Numbered from the stretch's first letter, positions 24,677-34,235 are shown. The stretch: 64,000 nt of DNA from Halomonas caseinilytica (GCF_001662305.1 NZ_BDEP01000016.1:186001-250000), one strand, 5' to 3'. A program made the numbers and translations. Notes: a model not told the origin generated them from the letters alone.

Positions 24677-24720
24677 CGGACCTTCGGGGCTGGCCGAGCG
24701 GCGCTTTTTTCGTCATACTA

Positions 24721-24736
24721 CTGTGCAATCATACAG
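24721..24736 (+). promoter_or_regulatory. LexA (SOS) box upstream of recA
   Basis: CTGTGCAATCATACAG, a perfect CTGT-N8-ACAG palindrome, in the context TACTGT...ACAGTG, 60 bp before the recA start. It matches the gammaproteobacterial LexA operator and implies that recA is damage-inducible. Confidence 0.92.
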
Positions 24737-24796
24737 TGAAGAGGGTGTGGTCATCGGCCATCCCTCCATCATTCGCTATCGCTTAGGAGGCCTGTC

Positions 24797-25873
24797 ATGG
24801 CTCAGGACGAAAACCGTTCCAAGGCGCTGAACGCCGCGCTATCCCAGATCGAGCGACAGTTCGGCAAGGGAACCGTGATGCGGCTGGGTGACACGCCGCG
24901 TGTGGCGATGCCAGCGGTTTCCACCGGCTCGTTGGGTCTGGATATCGCCCTGGGCATCGGTGGCCTTCCTTATGGTCGTGTGGTGGAAGTCTTCGGCCCT
25001 GAATCCTCGGGCAAGACGACCCTGACGCTCGCGGTCATCGCCGAGGCGCAGAAACAGGGCAAGACCTGTGCCTTCATCGATGCCGAACACGCGCTCGATC
25101 CCAGCTATGCCGAGAAGCTCGGCGTCAATCTGGATGACCTGCTGGTCTCCCAGCCCGATACCGGCGAGCAGGCGCTGGAAATCTGCGACATGCTGGTGCG
25201 CTCGGGAGGGGTCGATGTGATCATCATCGACTCGGTGGCGGCCCTGACGCCGCGTGCCGAGATCGAGGGCGAGATGGGCGACTCCCACGTCGGCCTGCAG
25301 GCTCGCCTGATGTCCCAGGCCCTGCGCAAGGTGACCGGCCACATGAAGAACGCCAACTGCATGGTGGTGTTCATCAACCAGATTCGCATGAAGATCGGCG
25401 TGATGTTCGGCAGCCCCGAAACCACTACCGGTGGCAACGCCCTGAAGTTCTACTCCAGCGTGCGTCTGGACATTCGGCGCACCGGCTCGGTGAAGCAGGG
25501 CGACGAGGTCGTCGGCAACGAGACGCGGGTCAAGGTGGTCAAGAACAAGGTGTCGCCGCCATTCCGCCAGGCCGAGTTCCAGATCCTCTATGGCAAGGGC
25601 ATTTACCATGCCGGCGAGGTGGTCGACCTGGGGGTTCAGTGTGGCCTGGTCAACAAGGCGGGGGCCTGGTACAGCTATCAGGGCAACAAGATCGGCCAGG
25701 GCAAGGCCAACGCGGCTCAGTTCCTCGAGGACAATCCGGAGATGATGGAGGAGATCGAAAGTCAGATTCGCGCCCAGTTGCTGGCGACGCCGGAACCTCG
25801 CGAGGAAGAGGGCGAAGCCGAGGCCGAGGCCCCGATCGGTGAAGGCGGCGAGCGTGAGGACGGCCTGCTCTAA
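24797..25873 (+). CDS. recA: Recombinase RecA
   Basis: A 358-residue DNA strand-exchange ATPase and co-protease for LexA. Walker A GPESSGKT is at residues 67-74; the DNA-binding loops ([12 protein letters not shown] and [15 protein letters not shown]) and the [11 protein letters not shown]alker B region are intact. The C-terminal tail is strongly acidic (many Glu after residue 330), more so than in E. coli, in line with a halophile. AGGAGG precedes the ATG. recX follows after 3 bp, so both share the SOS promoter. Confidence 0.98.
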   Translation: MAQDENRSKALNAALSQIERQFGKGTVMRLGDTPRVAMPAVSTGSLGLDIALGIGGLPYGRVVEVFGPESSGKTTLTLAVIAEAQKQGKTCAFIDAEHALDPSYAEKLGVNLDDLLVSQPDTGEQALEICDMLVRSGGVDVIIIDSVAALTPRAEIEGEMGDSHVGLQARLMSQALRKVTGHMKNANCMVVFINQIRMKIGVMFGSPETTTGGNALKFYSSVRLDIRRTGSVKQGDEVVGNETRVKVVKNKVSPPFRQAEFQILYGKGIYHAGEVVDLGVQCGLVNKAGAWYSYQGNKIGQGKANAAQFLEDNPEMMEEIESQIRAQLLATPEPREEEGEAEAEAPIGEGGEREDGLL

Positions 25874-25876
25874 ACG

Positions 25877-26341
25877 ATGCGCGAGACGGCCGAGAGCACA
25901 CCCCGGGAAGACGCCATCCGCCTGTTGGCGAGGCGGGAGTATGCTCGACGCGAGCTGCGCGAACGCCTGACCGCGAAAGGGCATGCCGGCGAGGACGTCG
26001 ATGCCTGCCTGCTAGAACTCGAAGAGCAAGGCCTGCAATCGGACGCGCGCTTTGCCGAAAGCTTCCTGCGTGCCCGGGTCGCCCGTGGGCAGGGGCCAAT
26101 CAAGTTGCGCGCCGAACTCGAACGCCGGGGCATCGACGATGATACCGCGCGCCAGGCCTTTGCCGAGCTGGCGTCCGAGGTCGACTGGTTCCAGCTGGCC
26201 GGCGACGTGCTGTCGCGCCGCTTTCCGGGGCCGGGCGAGACGCCGCGGGAGCGGGCTCGGCGAGAGCGTTTCCTTGCGGGCAGAGGATTCGATTTCGAGC
26301 AGCTTCGCCACGCTCTGGCGCATGCCTGGGACGAAAACTGA
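25877..26341 (+). CDS. recX: RecA regulatory protein RecX
   Basis: A 154-residue small helical protein that caps and limits RecA filaments. The family pattern LLARREYARRELRERL near the N-terminus and LEEQGLQSDARFAESFLRAR are present. It begins 3 bp after the recA stop codon, so translation depends on the recA message, and it is therefore SOS-controlled. The length is usual for the family. Confidence 0.93.
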   Translation: MRETAESTPREDAIRLLARREYARRELRERLTAKGHAGEDVDACLLELEEQGLQSDARFAESFLRARVARGQGPIKLRAELERRGIDDDTARQAFAELASEVDWFQLAGDVLSRRFPGPGETPRERARRERFLAGRGFDFEQLRHALAHAWDEN

Positions 26342-26630
26342 GATCGCCCCGAGGCAGCCCCGCCCCTCCTGCCCTGTCGTTGTTTGATCTCTGCGCTATA
26401 ATGGCTCCCTTTGCGGAGGAAGCGCTGCCGCAATGCCTGCTTGGCTCGCGGCGTTTCGATCCCTGTGCGATGGCCGCCAGCTCGATCGGAGGCGCCGAAC
26501 GGGTATCGGCCTCGGTGCGAGCGCCGAATGACACGGCAAGACGCGCGCAGGCATTCGATCAGTGCTTCCCAGTGCCCCGGGCGGCGAGCCCTGTCCGGAG
26601 GGCCTCCATGCTCATCGTCACGGATATTTC
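26342..26630 (+). promoter_or_regulatory. alaS promoter and long 5' leader
   Basis: A TATAAT at 26397-26402 is the best -10 in this 289-bp gap; the -35 at 17-bp spacing (CTGTCG, 26374-26379) matches only three bases. Transcription from it would leave an alaS leader of over 220 nt, GC-rich and with a GCGGAGGAAGCGC segment early on. I recognise no riboswitch or T-box in it and no gene. AlaS in E. coli represses its own transcription, so a control function is possible but not shown. Confidence 0.4.
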
Positions 26631-29237
26631 ATGAAAAGTGCAGACATCAGACAGGCCTTTCTGAGCTACTTCGAGGAGCGTGGGCACTCCATCGTCCCGT
26701 CGAGCTCCCTGGTACCGGACAACGACCCCACCCTGCTGTTCACCAACGCCGGCATGGTGCCGTTCAAGGATGTCTTCCTGGGACGCGATCCACGCCCCTA
26801 CGTGCGTGCCACCTCGGCCCAGCGCTGCGTGCGCGCCGGTGGCAAGCACAACGACCTGGACAACGTCGGCTACACCGCGCGGCACCATACCTTCTTCGAG
26901 ATGCTGGGCAACTTCAGCTTCGGGGACTACTTCAAGCGCGATGCCATTCACTTCGCCTGGAACTTTCTCACCGAGGTGCTCGGTCTGCCCAGGGAGAAGC
27001 TCTGGGTCACCGTCCATGTCAGCGATGACGAGGCCGAGCGTATCTGGAAGGACGAGGTCGGCATCGATCCCGAGCGCTTCTCCCGGCTCGACGAGGACAA
27101 CTTCTGGCAGATGGGCGATACCGGCCCCTGCGGGCCGAGTTCCGAAGTCTTCTACGACCATGGCTCCGAGGTGTGGGGCGGCCCTCCCGGGAGTCCCGAG
27201 GAGGATGGCGATCGCTACATCGAGGTCTGGAACCTGGTGTTCATGCAGTACGATCGCGATGCCGCCGGCAACATGAACCCGCTGCCCAAGCCGTCCATCG
27301 ATACCGGCATGGGGCTGGAGCGCATCGCCGCGGTCATGCAGGGCGTGCATTCGAACTACGAGATCGATCTGTTCCAGAATCTGCTGGCCGCTGCCGCCGA
27401 GGCGACGGGGCATGACGACACCACGGCGCCTTCGCTGCGCGTGATCGCCGATCATATCCGCTCCTGTGCCTTCCTGGTGGCCGATGGCGTGCTGCCCTCC
27501 AACGAAGGGCGCGGTTATGTGCTGCGGCGCATCATCCGGCGTGCCGTGCGCCATGGCCACAAGCTCGGTGCCCAGGGCTGCTTCTTCTACAAGCTGGTGG
27601 CGGCGCTGGACGCCGAGATGGGCGAGGCTTATCCCGAGCTGCGCGAGGCCCGGGGGCAGATCGAGCGCGTTCTGCTCAAGGAAGAGGAGCAGTTTGCGCG
27701 GACCCTGGAGCATGGCATGGGCCTGCTCGGTGAGGCGCTGGATGCGCTCGAGGGGGACACGCTGCCCGGGGAGACGGTGTTCAAGCTCTACGACACCTAT
27801 GGTTTTCCCTATGACCTGACCGCCGATGTCTGCCGCGAGCGTGGCGTCTCGCTCGACGAGGCCGGTTTCGAGCGCGAGCTGGAGGCCCAGCGTCAGCGCG
27901 CCCGGGCGGCAAGTCAGTTCGGCGTCGACTATGGCGCGGCGCTGGAGCTCGAGGGTCAGACCGACTTCACCGGCTATGATCGACTCGAGGATCGCGCCAC
28001 TGTGGTTGCGCTCGTCGACGAGCAGGGCAATGCCCTGGCACGGCTCGAGGCCGAGCAGCGGGGCGTGGTGGTGCTCGATCGCACACCCTTCTACGGGGAG
28101 TCCGGCGGGCAGGTCGGCGATACCGGCTATCTCGAGCTCGAGGGCGGGCGCTTCCTGGTCGAGGACACCCAGAAACAGGCCGGGCACCATCTGCATCGGG
28201 GGCGCCTGCTGGAAGGCGGACTCGAGGTCGGCGCCAGCGTGACGCCGCGTGTCGACCCGAGCCTGCGTGCCGCAACGGTGCGCAATCACTCGGCCACTCA
28301 CCTGCTGCACCAGGCGTTGCGGATGGTGCTGGGCGAACATGTCCAGCAGAAGGGCTCGCTGGTGACCCCGGAGCGACTGCGTTTCGATTTCAGCCACGCC
28401 GAGCCGATGACCGCCGAGCAGCTTGCCGAGGTCGAGCGCCTGGTCAATGAACAGGTGCTGGCCAACGCGCCGACCCGCATCGAGCACATGACGCTCGACG
28501 AGGCCAAGGAAAAGGGAGCCGCGGCGTTGTTCGAGGCCAAGTATGCGGACAGCGTGCGGGTGTTGACCATCGGCGCCGACGACTTCTCCATCGAGTTGTG
28601 CGGCGGCACGCACGTGGCACGCAGCGGCGACATCGGTTGTTGTCATATCGTCGCCGAGACCGGCATCGCCAGTGGCGTGCGCCGCATCGAGGCGATCACC
28701 GGGGAGGGCGCCCTGGCCTACTTCCGCGACCAGGAAGCGCGTCTGTCCCGCATCGCTGAACGCCTCAAGGCCAAGCCCGAGCAGGTCGAGGAGCGCGTGA
28801 CATCGCTGGTCGAGCGCAACCGCGACCTGGAGAAGGAACTCGAGCGCCTCAAGGCCAAGCTGGCCAGCGCCGCGGGTAGCGACATGCTCGGTGAAGCCCG
28901 CGAGGTCAAGGGCGTCAAGGTGCTGGCCAAGCGCCTCGAGGGCGTTTCCGGCAAGGAGCTGCGCGGTCTGCTCGATCAGCTCAAGAACAAGCTGGGCTCG
29001 GGCATCGTGGTGCTCGGCGTGGGTGACGAACAGGCCGGCAAGGTCAGCTTGATCGCCGGGGTCACCGACGACCTGACCGGACAGGTCAAGGCCGGTGAGC
29101 TGGTCAATCACGTGGCGTCCCAGGTCGGCGGCAAGGGCGGAGGTCGCCCCGACATGGCCCAGGCCGGTGGCCGTGATGTCCCGGCCCTGCTCGGTGCGCT
29201 GGAGAGCGTGCCCGTATGGGTCGAGTCCAAGCTCTGA
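26631..29237 (+). CDS. alaS: Alanyl-tRNA synthetase
   Basis: An 868-residue class II synthetase that charges tRNA-Ala. The N-terminal catalytic domain has the class II motifs ([32 protein letters not shown]). The editing domain carries the zinc and catalytic histidines in [12 protein letters not shown] and CGGTHV, and the C-terminal oligomerisation/C-Ala domain ends [15 protein letters not shown]. The ATG at 26631 starts the conserved [11 protein letters not shown]; an in-frame ATG at 26562 is not needed. It heads the alaS-lysC-csrA cluster shared with Pseudomonas. Confidence 0.97.
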   Translation: MKSADIRQAFLSYFEERGHSIVPSSSLVPDNDPTLLFTNAGMVPFKDVFLGRDPRPYVRATSAQRCVRAGGKHNDLDNVGYTARHHTFFEMLGNFSFGDYFKRDAIHFAWNFLTEVLGLPREKLWVTVHVSDDEAERIWKDEVGIDPERFSRLDEDNFWQMGDTGPCGPSSEVFYDHGSEVWGGPPGSPEEDGDRYIEVWNLVFMQYDRDAAGNMNPLPKPSIDTGMGLERIAAVMQGVHSNYEIDLFQNLLAAAAEATGHDDTTAPSLRVIADHIRSCAFLVADGVLPSNEGRGYVLRRIIRRAVRHGHKLGAQGCFFYKLVAALDAEMGEAYPELREARGQIERVLLKEEEQFARTLEHGMGLLGEALDALEGDTLPGETVFKLYDTYGFPYDLTADVCRERGVSLDEAGFERELEAQRQRARAASQFGVDYGAALELEGQTDFTGYDRLEDRATVVALVDEQGNALARLEAEQRGVVVLDRTPFYGESGGQVGDTGYLELEGGRFLVEDTQKQAGHHLHRGRLLEGGLEVGASVTPRVDPSLRAATVRNHSATHLLHQALRMVLGEHVQQKGSLVTPERLRFDFSHAEPMTAEQLAEVERLVNEQVLANAPTRIEHMTLDEAKEKGAAALFEAKYADSVRVLTIGADDFSIELCGGTHVARSGDIGCCHIVAETGIASGVRRIEAITGEGALAYFRDQEARLSRIAERLKAKPEQVEERVTSLVERNRDLEKELERLKAKLASAAGSDMLGEAREVKGVKVLAKRLEGVSGKELRGLLDQLKNKLGSGIVVLGVGDEQAGKVSLIAGVTDDLTGQVKAGELVNHVASQVGGKGGGRPDMAQAGGRDVPALLGALESVPVWVESKL

Positions 29238-29245
29238 CGCTCATC

Positions 29246-29280
29246 GGGGCCGAAGGCGTGATGCCTTCGGCCCTCGGTTT
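29246..29280 (+). terminator. Terminator of alaS
   Basis: An 11-bp perfect stem (29247-29257 and 29263-29273) with loop GTGAT directly after alaS, followed by TCGGTTT. It separates alaS from lysC, though read-through may occur. Confidence 0.6.
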
Positions 29281-29335
29281 ATAAGGACAACCGTTTTCAT
29301 TCGAACGTTAACCCGGATACGAGGGACAACGATAA

Positions 29336-30586
29336 ATGGCACTATACGTACAGAAGTTCGGCGGCACCTCGGTGGGCTCCGTGGAGCGCATCAAGGCCGT
29401 GGCCGAGAAGGTCAAGGGCTTCCGTGACGAGGGGCACCAGGTGGTGGTCGTGGTTTCCGCGATGAGCGGCGAGACCAATCGACTGATCGGCCTGGCCAAC
29501 GAGATCAACGACGAGCCGACACCGCGCGAGATGGACATGCTGGTGTCCACCGGCGAGCAGGTGACCATCTCGCTGCTGGCCATGGCGCTGCATAAGCTCG
29601 GCGTACCGGCGACCTCCTATACCGGTTCCCAGGTCGGCATCATGACCGACAGCGCCCACACCAAGGCGCGCATCCAGCGCATCGAGACCGAGGACATGCG
29701 CCAGGACCTGGACGATGGCCAGGTCGCCGTAGTGGCCGGCTTCCAGGGTGTCGACGAGGAAGGCAACATCACCACCCTCGGTCGCGGTGGCTCCGATACC
29801 ACCGGCGTGGCCCTGGCCGCGGCGCTGGGCGCTGACGAGTGCCAGATCTACACCGATGTCGACGGCGTCTACACCACCGACCCGCGGGTCTGTGCCCGGG
29901 CGCAGCGCCTGGACACCATCACCGTGGAGGAGATGCTGGAACTGGCGAGCCTGGGCTCCAAGGTCCTGCAGATCCGCGCCGTCGAGTTCGCCGGCAAATA
30001 CAATGTTCCGCTGCGCGTGCTGTCCAGTTTCGAGGGCGGCCCCGGCACCCTGATCGTCGCAGACTCCGACAATGACGAGGACTCCATGGAAGAACCGCTG
30101 ATCTCCGGTATCGCCTTTACCGCCAACGAAGCCAAGCTGACCCTGCTCAACACGCCGGATGTGCCCGGTGTCGCCTCGAAGATTCTGGGGCCGATCGCCG
30201 ATGCCAACATCGAGATCGACATGATCGTGCAGAACGTGGCACCGGCCGGTGATTACACCGATTTCACCTTCACCGTGGCCAAGAGCGACTACAAGCAGAC
30301 CCTGCGCATCCTCGAGGATCAGGTGCTGCCGGCACTGGGCGAGGGCGAGGTCAAGGGCGATGACAACATCGCGAAGGTGTCGCTGGTCGGTGTCGGCATG
30401 CGCTCCCATGCCGGCGTGGCATCCAAGATGTTCCGCGTGTTGTCCGAGGAGAACATCAATATCCGCATGGTTTCCACATCCGAGATCAAGATCTCCGTGG
30501 TGATCGACGAGAAGCATATGGAACTGGCGGTTCGCGCCCTGCACACGGCCTTCGGACTCGACAAGGCCGATATCGAAAGCGAATAA
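29336..30586 (+). CDS. lysC: Aspartate kinase
   Basis: A 416-residue monofunctional aspartokinase catalysing the first step of the Lys/Thr/Met pathway; in halophiles it also feeds ectoine synthesis through aspartate semialdehyde. The kinase begins KFGGTSVGSVERIK, has GRGGSDTTGVALAAAL, and ends with two ACT domains (VPGVASKILGPIADANIEIDMI and MRSHAGVASKMFRVLSEENINI) that usually bind feedback inhibitors. The length is typical of the alpha-beta type. csrA lies 201 bp downstream. Confidence 0.96.
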   Translation: MALYVQKFGGTSVGSVERIKAVAEKVKGFRDEGHQVVVVVSAMSGETNRLIGLANEINDEPTPREMDMLVSTGEQVTISLLAMALHKLGVPATSYTGSQVGIMTDSAHTKARIQRIETEDMRQDLDDGQVAVVAGFQGVDEEGNITTLGRGGSDTTGVALAAALGADECQIYTDVDGVYTTDPRVCARAQRLDTITVEEMLELASLGSKVLQIRAVEFAGKYNVPLRVLSSFEGGPGTLIVADSDNDEDSMEEPLISGIAFTANEAKLTLLNTPDVPGVASKILGPIADANIEIDMIVQNVAPAGDYTDFTFTVAKSDYKQTLRILEDQVLPALGEGEVKGDDNIAKVSLVGVGMRSHAGVASKMFRVLSEENINIRMVSTSEIKISVVIDEKHMELAVRALHTAFGLDKADIESE

Positions 30587-30628
30587 CGGCGCCCAGGTTC
30601 TCCGACAGCTTCTACGCTGGTAGGGAGT

Positions 30629-30683
30629 CCATGACACTGAAGTGAAACGGGCTTCCCTTCAACGTGGTGTTTCGGTGTCATGG
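30629..30683 (+). promoter_or_regulatory. Inverted repeat in the csrA upstream region
   Basis: Twelve-base arms CCATGACACTGA (30629-30640) and TCGGTGTCATGG (30672-30683), one mismatch, with a smaller GAA-GGG/CCC-TTC hairpin between them. It lies 105-160 bp before the csrA start and may end the lysC transcript or control csrA. No function is known. Confidence 0.4.
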
Positions 30684-30787
30684 TCGTTGCTATTGGCTCG
30701 GGGGCGACATCGTGCCATGGTGTCACGCGCCGTCGTCCCCGTAAGTGGCAGCATCCCGTAGCCAGAAGTCTGAAAAGGAGATCAGTC

Positions 30788-30985
30788 ATGCTCATCCTGA
30801 CCCGCCGTGTCGGCGAAACCCTGATGATCGGTGACGATATCACCGTCACCGTTCTCGGGGTAAAGGGCAACCAGGTCCGTATTGGCGTCAATGCCCCCAA
30901 GGACGTCGCCGTGCATCGTGAGGAGATCTATCAGCGTATTCAGCGCGAGAAATCCGACGACGATATCGACGACGAGACGTCATGA
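30788..30985 (+). CDS. csrA: Carbon storage regulator, RNA-binding protein CsrA/RsmA
   Basis: A 65-residue dimeric RNA-binding protein that blocks or stabilises mRNAs by binding GGA motifs in hairpin loops. The sequence [17 protein letters not shown] is canonical, and the RNA-contacting Leu4 and Arg44 are present. The C-terminal tail is unusually acidic ([12 protein letters not shown]). AAGGAG precedes the ATG at 30788; the longer frame upstream is not credible. Context alaS-lysC-csrA-tRNA-Ser-tRNA-Arg matches Pseudomonas rsmA. The candidate sponge RNA at 20609-20780 is its likely antagonist. Confidence 0.97.
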   Translation: MLILTRRVGETLMIGDDITVTVLGVKGNQVRIGVNAPKDVAVHREEIYQRIQREKSDDDIDDETS

Positions 30986-30992
30986 GACTCGT

Positions 30993-31016
30993 TACCGGCG
31001 TGGCTACACGCCGGTA
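30993..31016 (+). terminator. Hairpin after csrA
   Basis: Perfect 10-bp stem (30993-31002 and 31007-31016), loop GCTA, 7 bp after the csrA stop. It has no T-run, so it is a weak terminator or an mRNA-end stabiliser. Confidence 0.45.
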
Positions 31017-31041
31017 GGCAAGAGAAAAATCCTTCGAGTGC

Positions 31042-31070
31042 TGGACAATGGCCTTTTAAATCGGTAGGAT
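31042..31070 (+). promoter_or_regulatory. Promoter of the tRNA-Ser/tRNA-Arg cluster
   Basis: TGGACA (31042-31047), 17-bp spacer, TAGGAT (31065-31070), with a predicted start about 12 bp before the mature tRNA-Ser end. Both hexamers fit sigma-70 with one or two changes. Confidence 0.6.
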
Positions 31071-31088
31071 GCGCACCGTGCCGATGAG

Positions 31089-31181
31089 GGAGAGGTGGCC
31101 GAGTGGCTGAAGGCGCTCCCCTGCTAAGGGAGTAAGGGGTTAATAGCCCCTTCGAGGGTTCGAATCCCTCCCTCTCCGCCA
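31089..31181 (+). tRNA. tRNA-Ser (anticodon GCT)
   Basis: The acceptor arms GGAGAGG (31089-31095) and CCTCTCC (31171-31177) pair perfectly, with discriminator G and encoded CCA. The anticodon loop CTGCTAA gives GCT, reading AGC/AGU. The long variable arm (AAGGGGTTAATAGCCCCTT) is typical of class II tRNA-Ser. The TTCGAAT T-loop is present. Confidence 0.97.
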
Positions 31182-31202
31182 TGTTCGGCACGGTGAAGGT
31201 AA

Positions 31203-31279
31203 GCGCCCGTAGCTCAGCTGGATAGAGTACCTGACTACGAATCAGGCGGTCGGAGGTTCGAATCCTCCCGGGCGCGCCA
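31203..31279 (+). tRNA. tRNA-Arg (anticodon ACG), copy 1
   Basis: A 77-nt tRNA with acceptor GCGCCCG/CGGGCGC, encoded CCA and anticodon loop CTACGAA (ACG, read as ICG for CGU/CGC/CGA). D-loop AGCTCAGCTGGATAGAG and T-loop TTCGAAT are standard. It follows tRNA-Ser by 21 bp. Confidence 0.97.
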
Positions 31280-31359
31280 CTTTCCCTACAGACGAGTCCT
31301 CACTTGTCGACCCTAGGGGGATTCACCGTCAATTTCAACGAGTCAGCTCGTTGCGCAAT

Positions 31360-31436
31360 GCGCCCGTAGCTCAGCTGGATAGAGTACCTGACTACGAATC
31401 AGGCGGTCGGAGGTTCGAATCCTCCCGGGCGCGCCA
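31360..31436 (+). tRNA. tRNA-Arg (anticodon ACG), copy 2
   Basis: Identical over all 77 nt to the copy at 31203-31279, 80 bp downstream. It probably belongs to the same transcript, which ends at the terminator at 31444. Confidence 0.97.
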
Positions 31437-31443
31437 GATCCCG

Positions 31444-31476
31444 ACCCGTCCTCCATGAGAGGGCGGGTTTTCGTTT
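31444..31476 (+). terminator. Terminator of the tRNA cluster
   Basis: ACCCGTCCTC (31444-31453) pairs with GAGGGCGGGT (31459-31468), one mismatch, followed by TTTCGTTTTTT. It is a clear intrinsic terminator 8 bp after the second tRNA-Arg. Confidence 0.85.
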
Positions 31477-31538
31477 TTTGGCAAGCTTGCCACTAGCTGG
31501 ACCGCTTTCCCTGGAGGGATGAGTCCTGCGATCGTTCG

Positions 31539-31574
31539 AGGCGCCGTTGCTATGCAACGAGCGCCTCTTTTTTT
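31539..31574 (+). terminator. Second terminator-like hairpin
   Basis: AGGCGCCGTTGC (31539-31550) pairs with GCAACGAGCGCCT (31554-31566) apart from one bulged base, followed by C and seven T. It may be a back-up terminator for the tRNA operon, since no gene lies between the two. Confidence 0.7.
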
Positions 31575-31636
31575 GGTCATTCCTTTTTGGCCACCTTTTT
31601 TTGGTCATTCCTTTTTGGCCACCTTTTTTTGGTCAT
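31568..31636. repeat. 28-bp tandem repeat containing a terminator T-tract
   Basis: The unit is seven T followed by GGTCATTCCTTTTTGGCCACC. Copies run 31568-31595 and 31596-31623, with a third partial copy 31624-31636. The first T-tract is also the tail of the hairpin at 31539-31566, so the tail of a terminator has been copied. It lies just beyond the 3' end of the LysR gene (minus strand). Confidence 0.85.
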
Positions 31637-31643
31637 GCTCCGA

Positions 31644-32630
31644 TTACGCCGTTTCGTCCGCGGTGGCGGGGCGGGGCGAGTGCTCGGGTGGCCTGGCGGG
31701 CGACATCCATGGGGTGGGAGAGGCCATGTGGGTGAGGCTCGTGCGTTCCACGACGAAGTCGACGAAGGTGCGTACCTTCGGCGAGATCAGGCGCCCTCCC
31801 GGGAAGACGGCATTGAACTCGACTTCCGGGCCTTCCCATTCCGGCAGGATGCGTTTCAGTTGGTGACCATCCGGCCCCAGGCAAGCGACGGCTTCACTGG
31901 TCAGCATCAGGCCCGAGCCGTCGAGCAACAGCCCCCGCAACACGAAGGGATCATTGGCGACGGTGACGGGGTCCAGCTCGACTTCCTGCTGTTGGGCGCC
32001 CCGGTGCAACTGCCAGAAGTAACGCTGACCACGCTGGTCGGTGCTCTTGGCCAGTGCGGGATGAAGCTTCAGGTCGGCCGGCTCTTTCGGCTCGCCGTGG
32101 CGCGCGATATAGCGGTTGCTGGCATAGATGAAGGAGCGGTATCGCGCCAGGGGGCGAGCGACCAGGCTGGAATCTGGCAGCGGGCCGATGCGCAGTGCAA
32201 CGTCGATCTGCTGGGCGACCAGGTCGAGCCGTTCGTTGGAGAGTACCAGGTCGATCTTCACTTCCGGGTAGAGGGCGCGGAAATCCCGCAAGAGCGAGGA
32301 GGTGAAGTCGGTGCACATGGTGAAGGGAGCGGTGACTCGCAGCCAGCCGCGAGGGTTGCCTTCGAGCCGTTGCACGGCGCTCTCCGCCTCGCCCAGATCC
32401 TGGACGATACGATGGCAATAATCGTAATAGACGCCGCCGGCCTCGGTCAGGCTCAGTCGGCGGGTGGTGCGATTCAGCAAGCGCGCGCCCAGGCGTAACT
32501 CCAGTGCCTGAATCTTGCGGCTCACGGTGGTCTTGGGGATGCTCAGCAGTTTGGATGCTGCAGTGAAGCTGCCTTGTTCCACGACCTTGGCGAAGATCAA
32601 GGCATCGTTGAGATCTTGCTGCATCGTCAT
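31644..32630 (-). CDS. LysR-family transcriptional regulator
   Basis: A 328-residue regulator with an N-terminal winged helix-turn-helix (about 5-63: FAKVVEQGSFTAASKLLSIPKTTVSRKIQALE) and a C-terminal periplasmic-binding-like effector domain (from about 92). It is divergent from the RND efflux operon at 32858, so it probably controls that operon and itself from the 227-bp region between them. The tail after about residue 305 (SPTPWMSPARPPEHSPRP) is Pro-rich and probably not conserved; the stop lies next to the 28-bp tandem repeat, so the 3' end may have been remodelled. The inducer is unknown. Confidence 0.9.
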   Translation of the reverse strand: MTMQQDLNDALIFAKVVEQGSFTAASKLLSIPKTTVSRKIQALELRLGARLLNRTTRRLSLTEAGGVYYDYCHRIVQDLGEAESAVQRLEGNPRGWLRVTAPFTMCTDFTSSLLRDFRALYPEVKIDLVLSNERLDLVAQQIDVALRIGPLPDSSLVARPLARYRSFIYASNRYIARHGEPKEPADLKLHPALAKSTDQRGQRYFWQLHRGAQQQEVELDPVTVANDPFVLRGLLLDGSGLMLTSEAVACLGPDGHQLKRILPEWEGPEVEFNAVFPGGRLISPKVRTFVDFVVERTSLTHMASPTPWMSPARPPEHSPRPATADETA

Positions 32631-32650
32631 CGTCCTGTATGGGTCAGCGC

Positions 32651-32672
32651 ACTGTCCCGGAGGTGGGACAGT
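32651..32672. promoter_or_regulatory. Perfect inverted repeat between the LysR gene and the efflux operon
   Basis: ACTGTCCC (32651-32658), loop GGAGGT, GGGACAGT (32665-32672). It sits 21 bp upstream of the LysR gene start and about 190 bp before the efflux adaptor start, where an autoregulatory operator would be expected. A weaker 6-bp repeat lies at 32796-32812. Confidence 0.45.
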
Positions 32673-32857
32673 ATTTCCCTGATCCCCCGGCTAATCAATC
32701 CTTCCCTCAAGCTCTATGGTGATGCGCTGCATCGCATGCCGGCGTGTCGATTTTCCATCGTCCCGTGCGATTAGTAGGCATCTACGACATGTCATCCGCC
32801 ATGATCTGGCGGTTGTCGGCAATCCATTCGCCGTCACGAGTTGACCGAGGGGCTACC

Positions 32858-34057
32858 ATGAACGTCCACAAGATGTTCCCGCCGTCGTTGCGTCCGCGTC
32901 CTTTCATGGCGATCGCCGTCTGGATGGGGCTCACCTTGCTGGTTGGTTGCGACAGCCAGGCCGACAGTGCTGCTCAGCCGGAGCCACCACCTCCTCAGGT
33001 TAGCGTGGCCGAGGTCGTGGTCAAGGACGTGAATTTCTGGGATGAATTCACGGGGCGCATCAATGCGGTGGACGAGGTGGAGCTGCGCCCGAGAGTCGCG
33101 GGGTATCTCGATGAGATTCATTACGTCGAGGGCCAGACCGTGGAGAAGGGCGATGTGCTGTTCACCATCGATCCACGTCCTTATCAGGCCGATCTGGCGC
33201 GGGCCGAGGCCGAGCTTGAGCGTGCCCGTGCCCGAGCCGAGCTGGCTCGCAGCGAGGCCGCCCGGGCCGAGACCCTGGCCAAGTCCCGCTCGATTTCCCG
33301 CGAAGAGCTGGATCAACGCCGGGCTTCCGCCGCCCAGGTCGAGGCCGAGATCCTGGCCGCCCGGGCCGAGGTGGAAAGGGCGCGCCTGAACGTGGACTTC
33401 ACCGAGGTTCGCGCGCCCATCTCGGGGCGCACGGGGCAAGCCTTGGTGACCGCCGGCAACCTGGTATCGGATGCCACCTTGCTGGCGACCATCGTGTCGC
33501 TGGACAAGGTTCATGTGCATTTCCACAGCGACGAGCAGACCTTCCTGAACTACGACGAACTGGCCCGTTCCGGTGAACGCTCGAGTTCACGCGAGTCGCG
33601 AACGCCGGTCCGGGTCGGGCTGGCCAATGACGCCGGCTATCCGTATCGGGGCGAGGTGGACTTCGTGGATAACCGGCTGGATGCCGCGACCGGTACCATG
33701 CTGGTCCGTGCTGTGCTGGACAACAGCGAGGGGCGCTTCACGCCCGGCATGTTCGCCCGGGTGCAGTTGCGCGGAGGCAGTGCCGAGGATGCCATCCTGA
33801 TCGACGACAAGGCGGTATTGACCGATCAAGACCGCAAGTATGTCTACGTCGTCGACGATGAGGGAGTCGCACAGCGCAAGGACGTTCAGCCAGGCCGCAT
33901 GGTCGATGGCCTCAGAGTGATCCAGACGGGACTGGCGCCAGCAGATCGCGTGGTAGTGCGGGGCGCGCATCGTATCTTCTTTCCTGGCATGCAGGTAGCA
34001 GCGGAAAGCGTCGACATGGAAGGCGCCTCCGCGCCTGCCGATCTGGCCGCTCACTAG
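32858..34057 (+). CDS. RND efflux membrane-fusion (periplasmic adaptor) lipoprotein
   Basis: A 399-residue MexE/AcrA-type adaptor that links an RND pump to an outer-membrane channel. The N-terminal signal ends in lipobox LLVGC (Cys31). Lipoyl-like halves flank a coiled-coil hairpin rich in Ala, Glu and Arg (about 113-180), and beta-barrel and membrane-proximal domains follow (ARVQLRGGSAEDAILIDDKAV). ATG at 32858 is preferred over the upstream start because GAGGGG precedes it and the signal peptide begins there. The downstream pump gene is broken, so this adaptor may have no working partner from this locus. Confidence 0.92.
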   Translation: MNVHKMFPPSLRPRPFMAIAVWMGLTLLVGCDSQADSAAQPEPPPPQVSVAEVVVKDVNFWDEFTGRINAVDEVELRPRVAGYLDEIHYVEGQTVEKGDVLFTIDPRPYQADLARAEAELERARARAELARSEAARAETLAKSRSISREELDQRRASAAQVEAEILAARAEVERARLNVDFTEVRAPISGRTGQALVTAGNLVSDATLLATIVSLDKVHVHFHSDEQTFLNYDELARSGERSSSRESRTPVRVGLANDAGYPYRGEVDFVDNRLDAATGTMLVRAVLDNSEGRFTPGMFARVQLRGGSAEDAILIDDKAVLTDQDRKYVYVVDDEGVAQRKDVQPGRMVDGLRVIQTGLAPADRVVVRGAHRIFFPGMQVAAESVDMEGASAPADLAAH

Positions 34058-34235
34058 GCTGCGTACGGCAACGGCCTGGTCCTTGGCCGTCGAGGCTTCA
34101 CACAGCGCCTAGTCGCTTCATCAATCGATCTGCTTTCGCGATGGCCTTCCGGGTGCCGGAGGTCGATCGAGCTTCATCACCGATCTTTGCAATGGGGTGG
34201 GCGCCAGGCGTCTGGCCCGAGGGGGAAGTGTTGCC

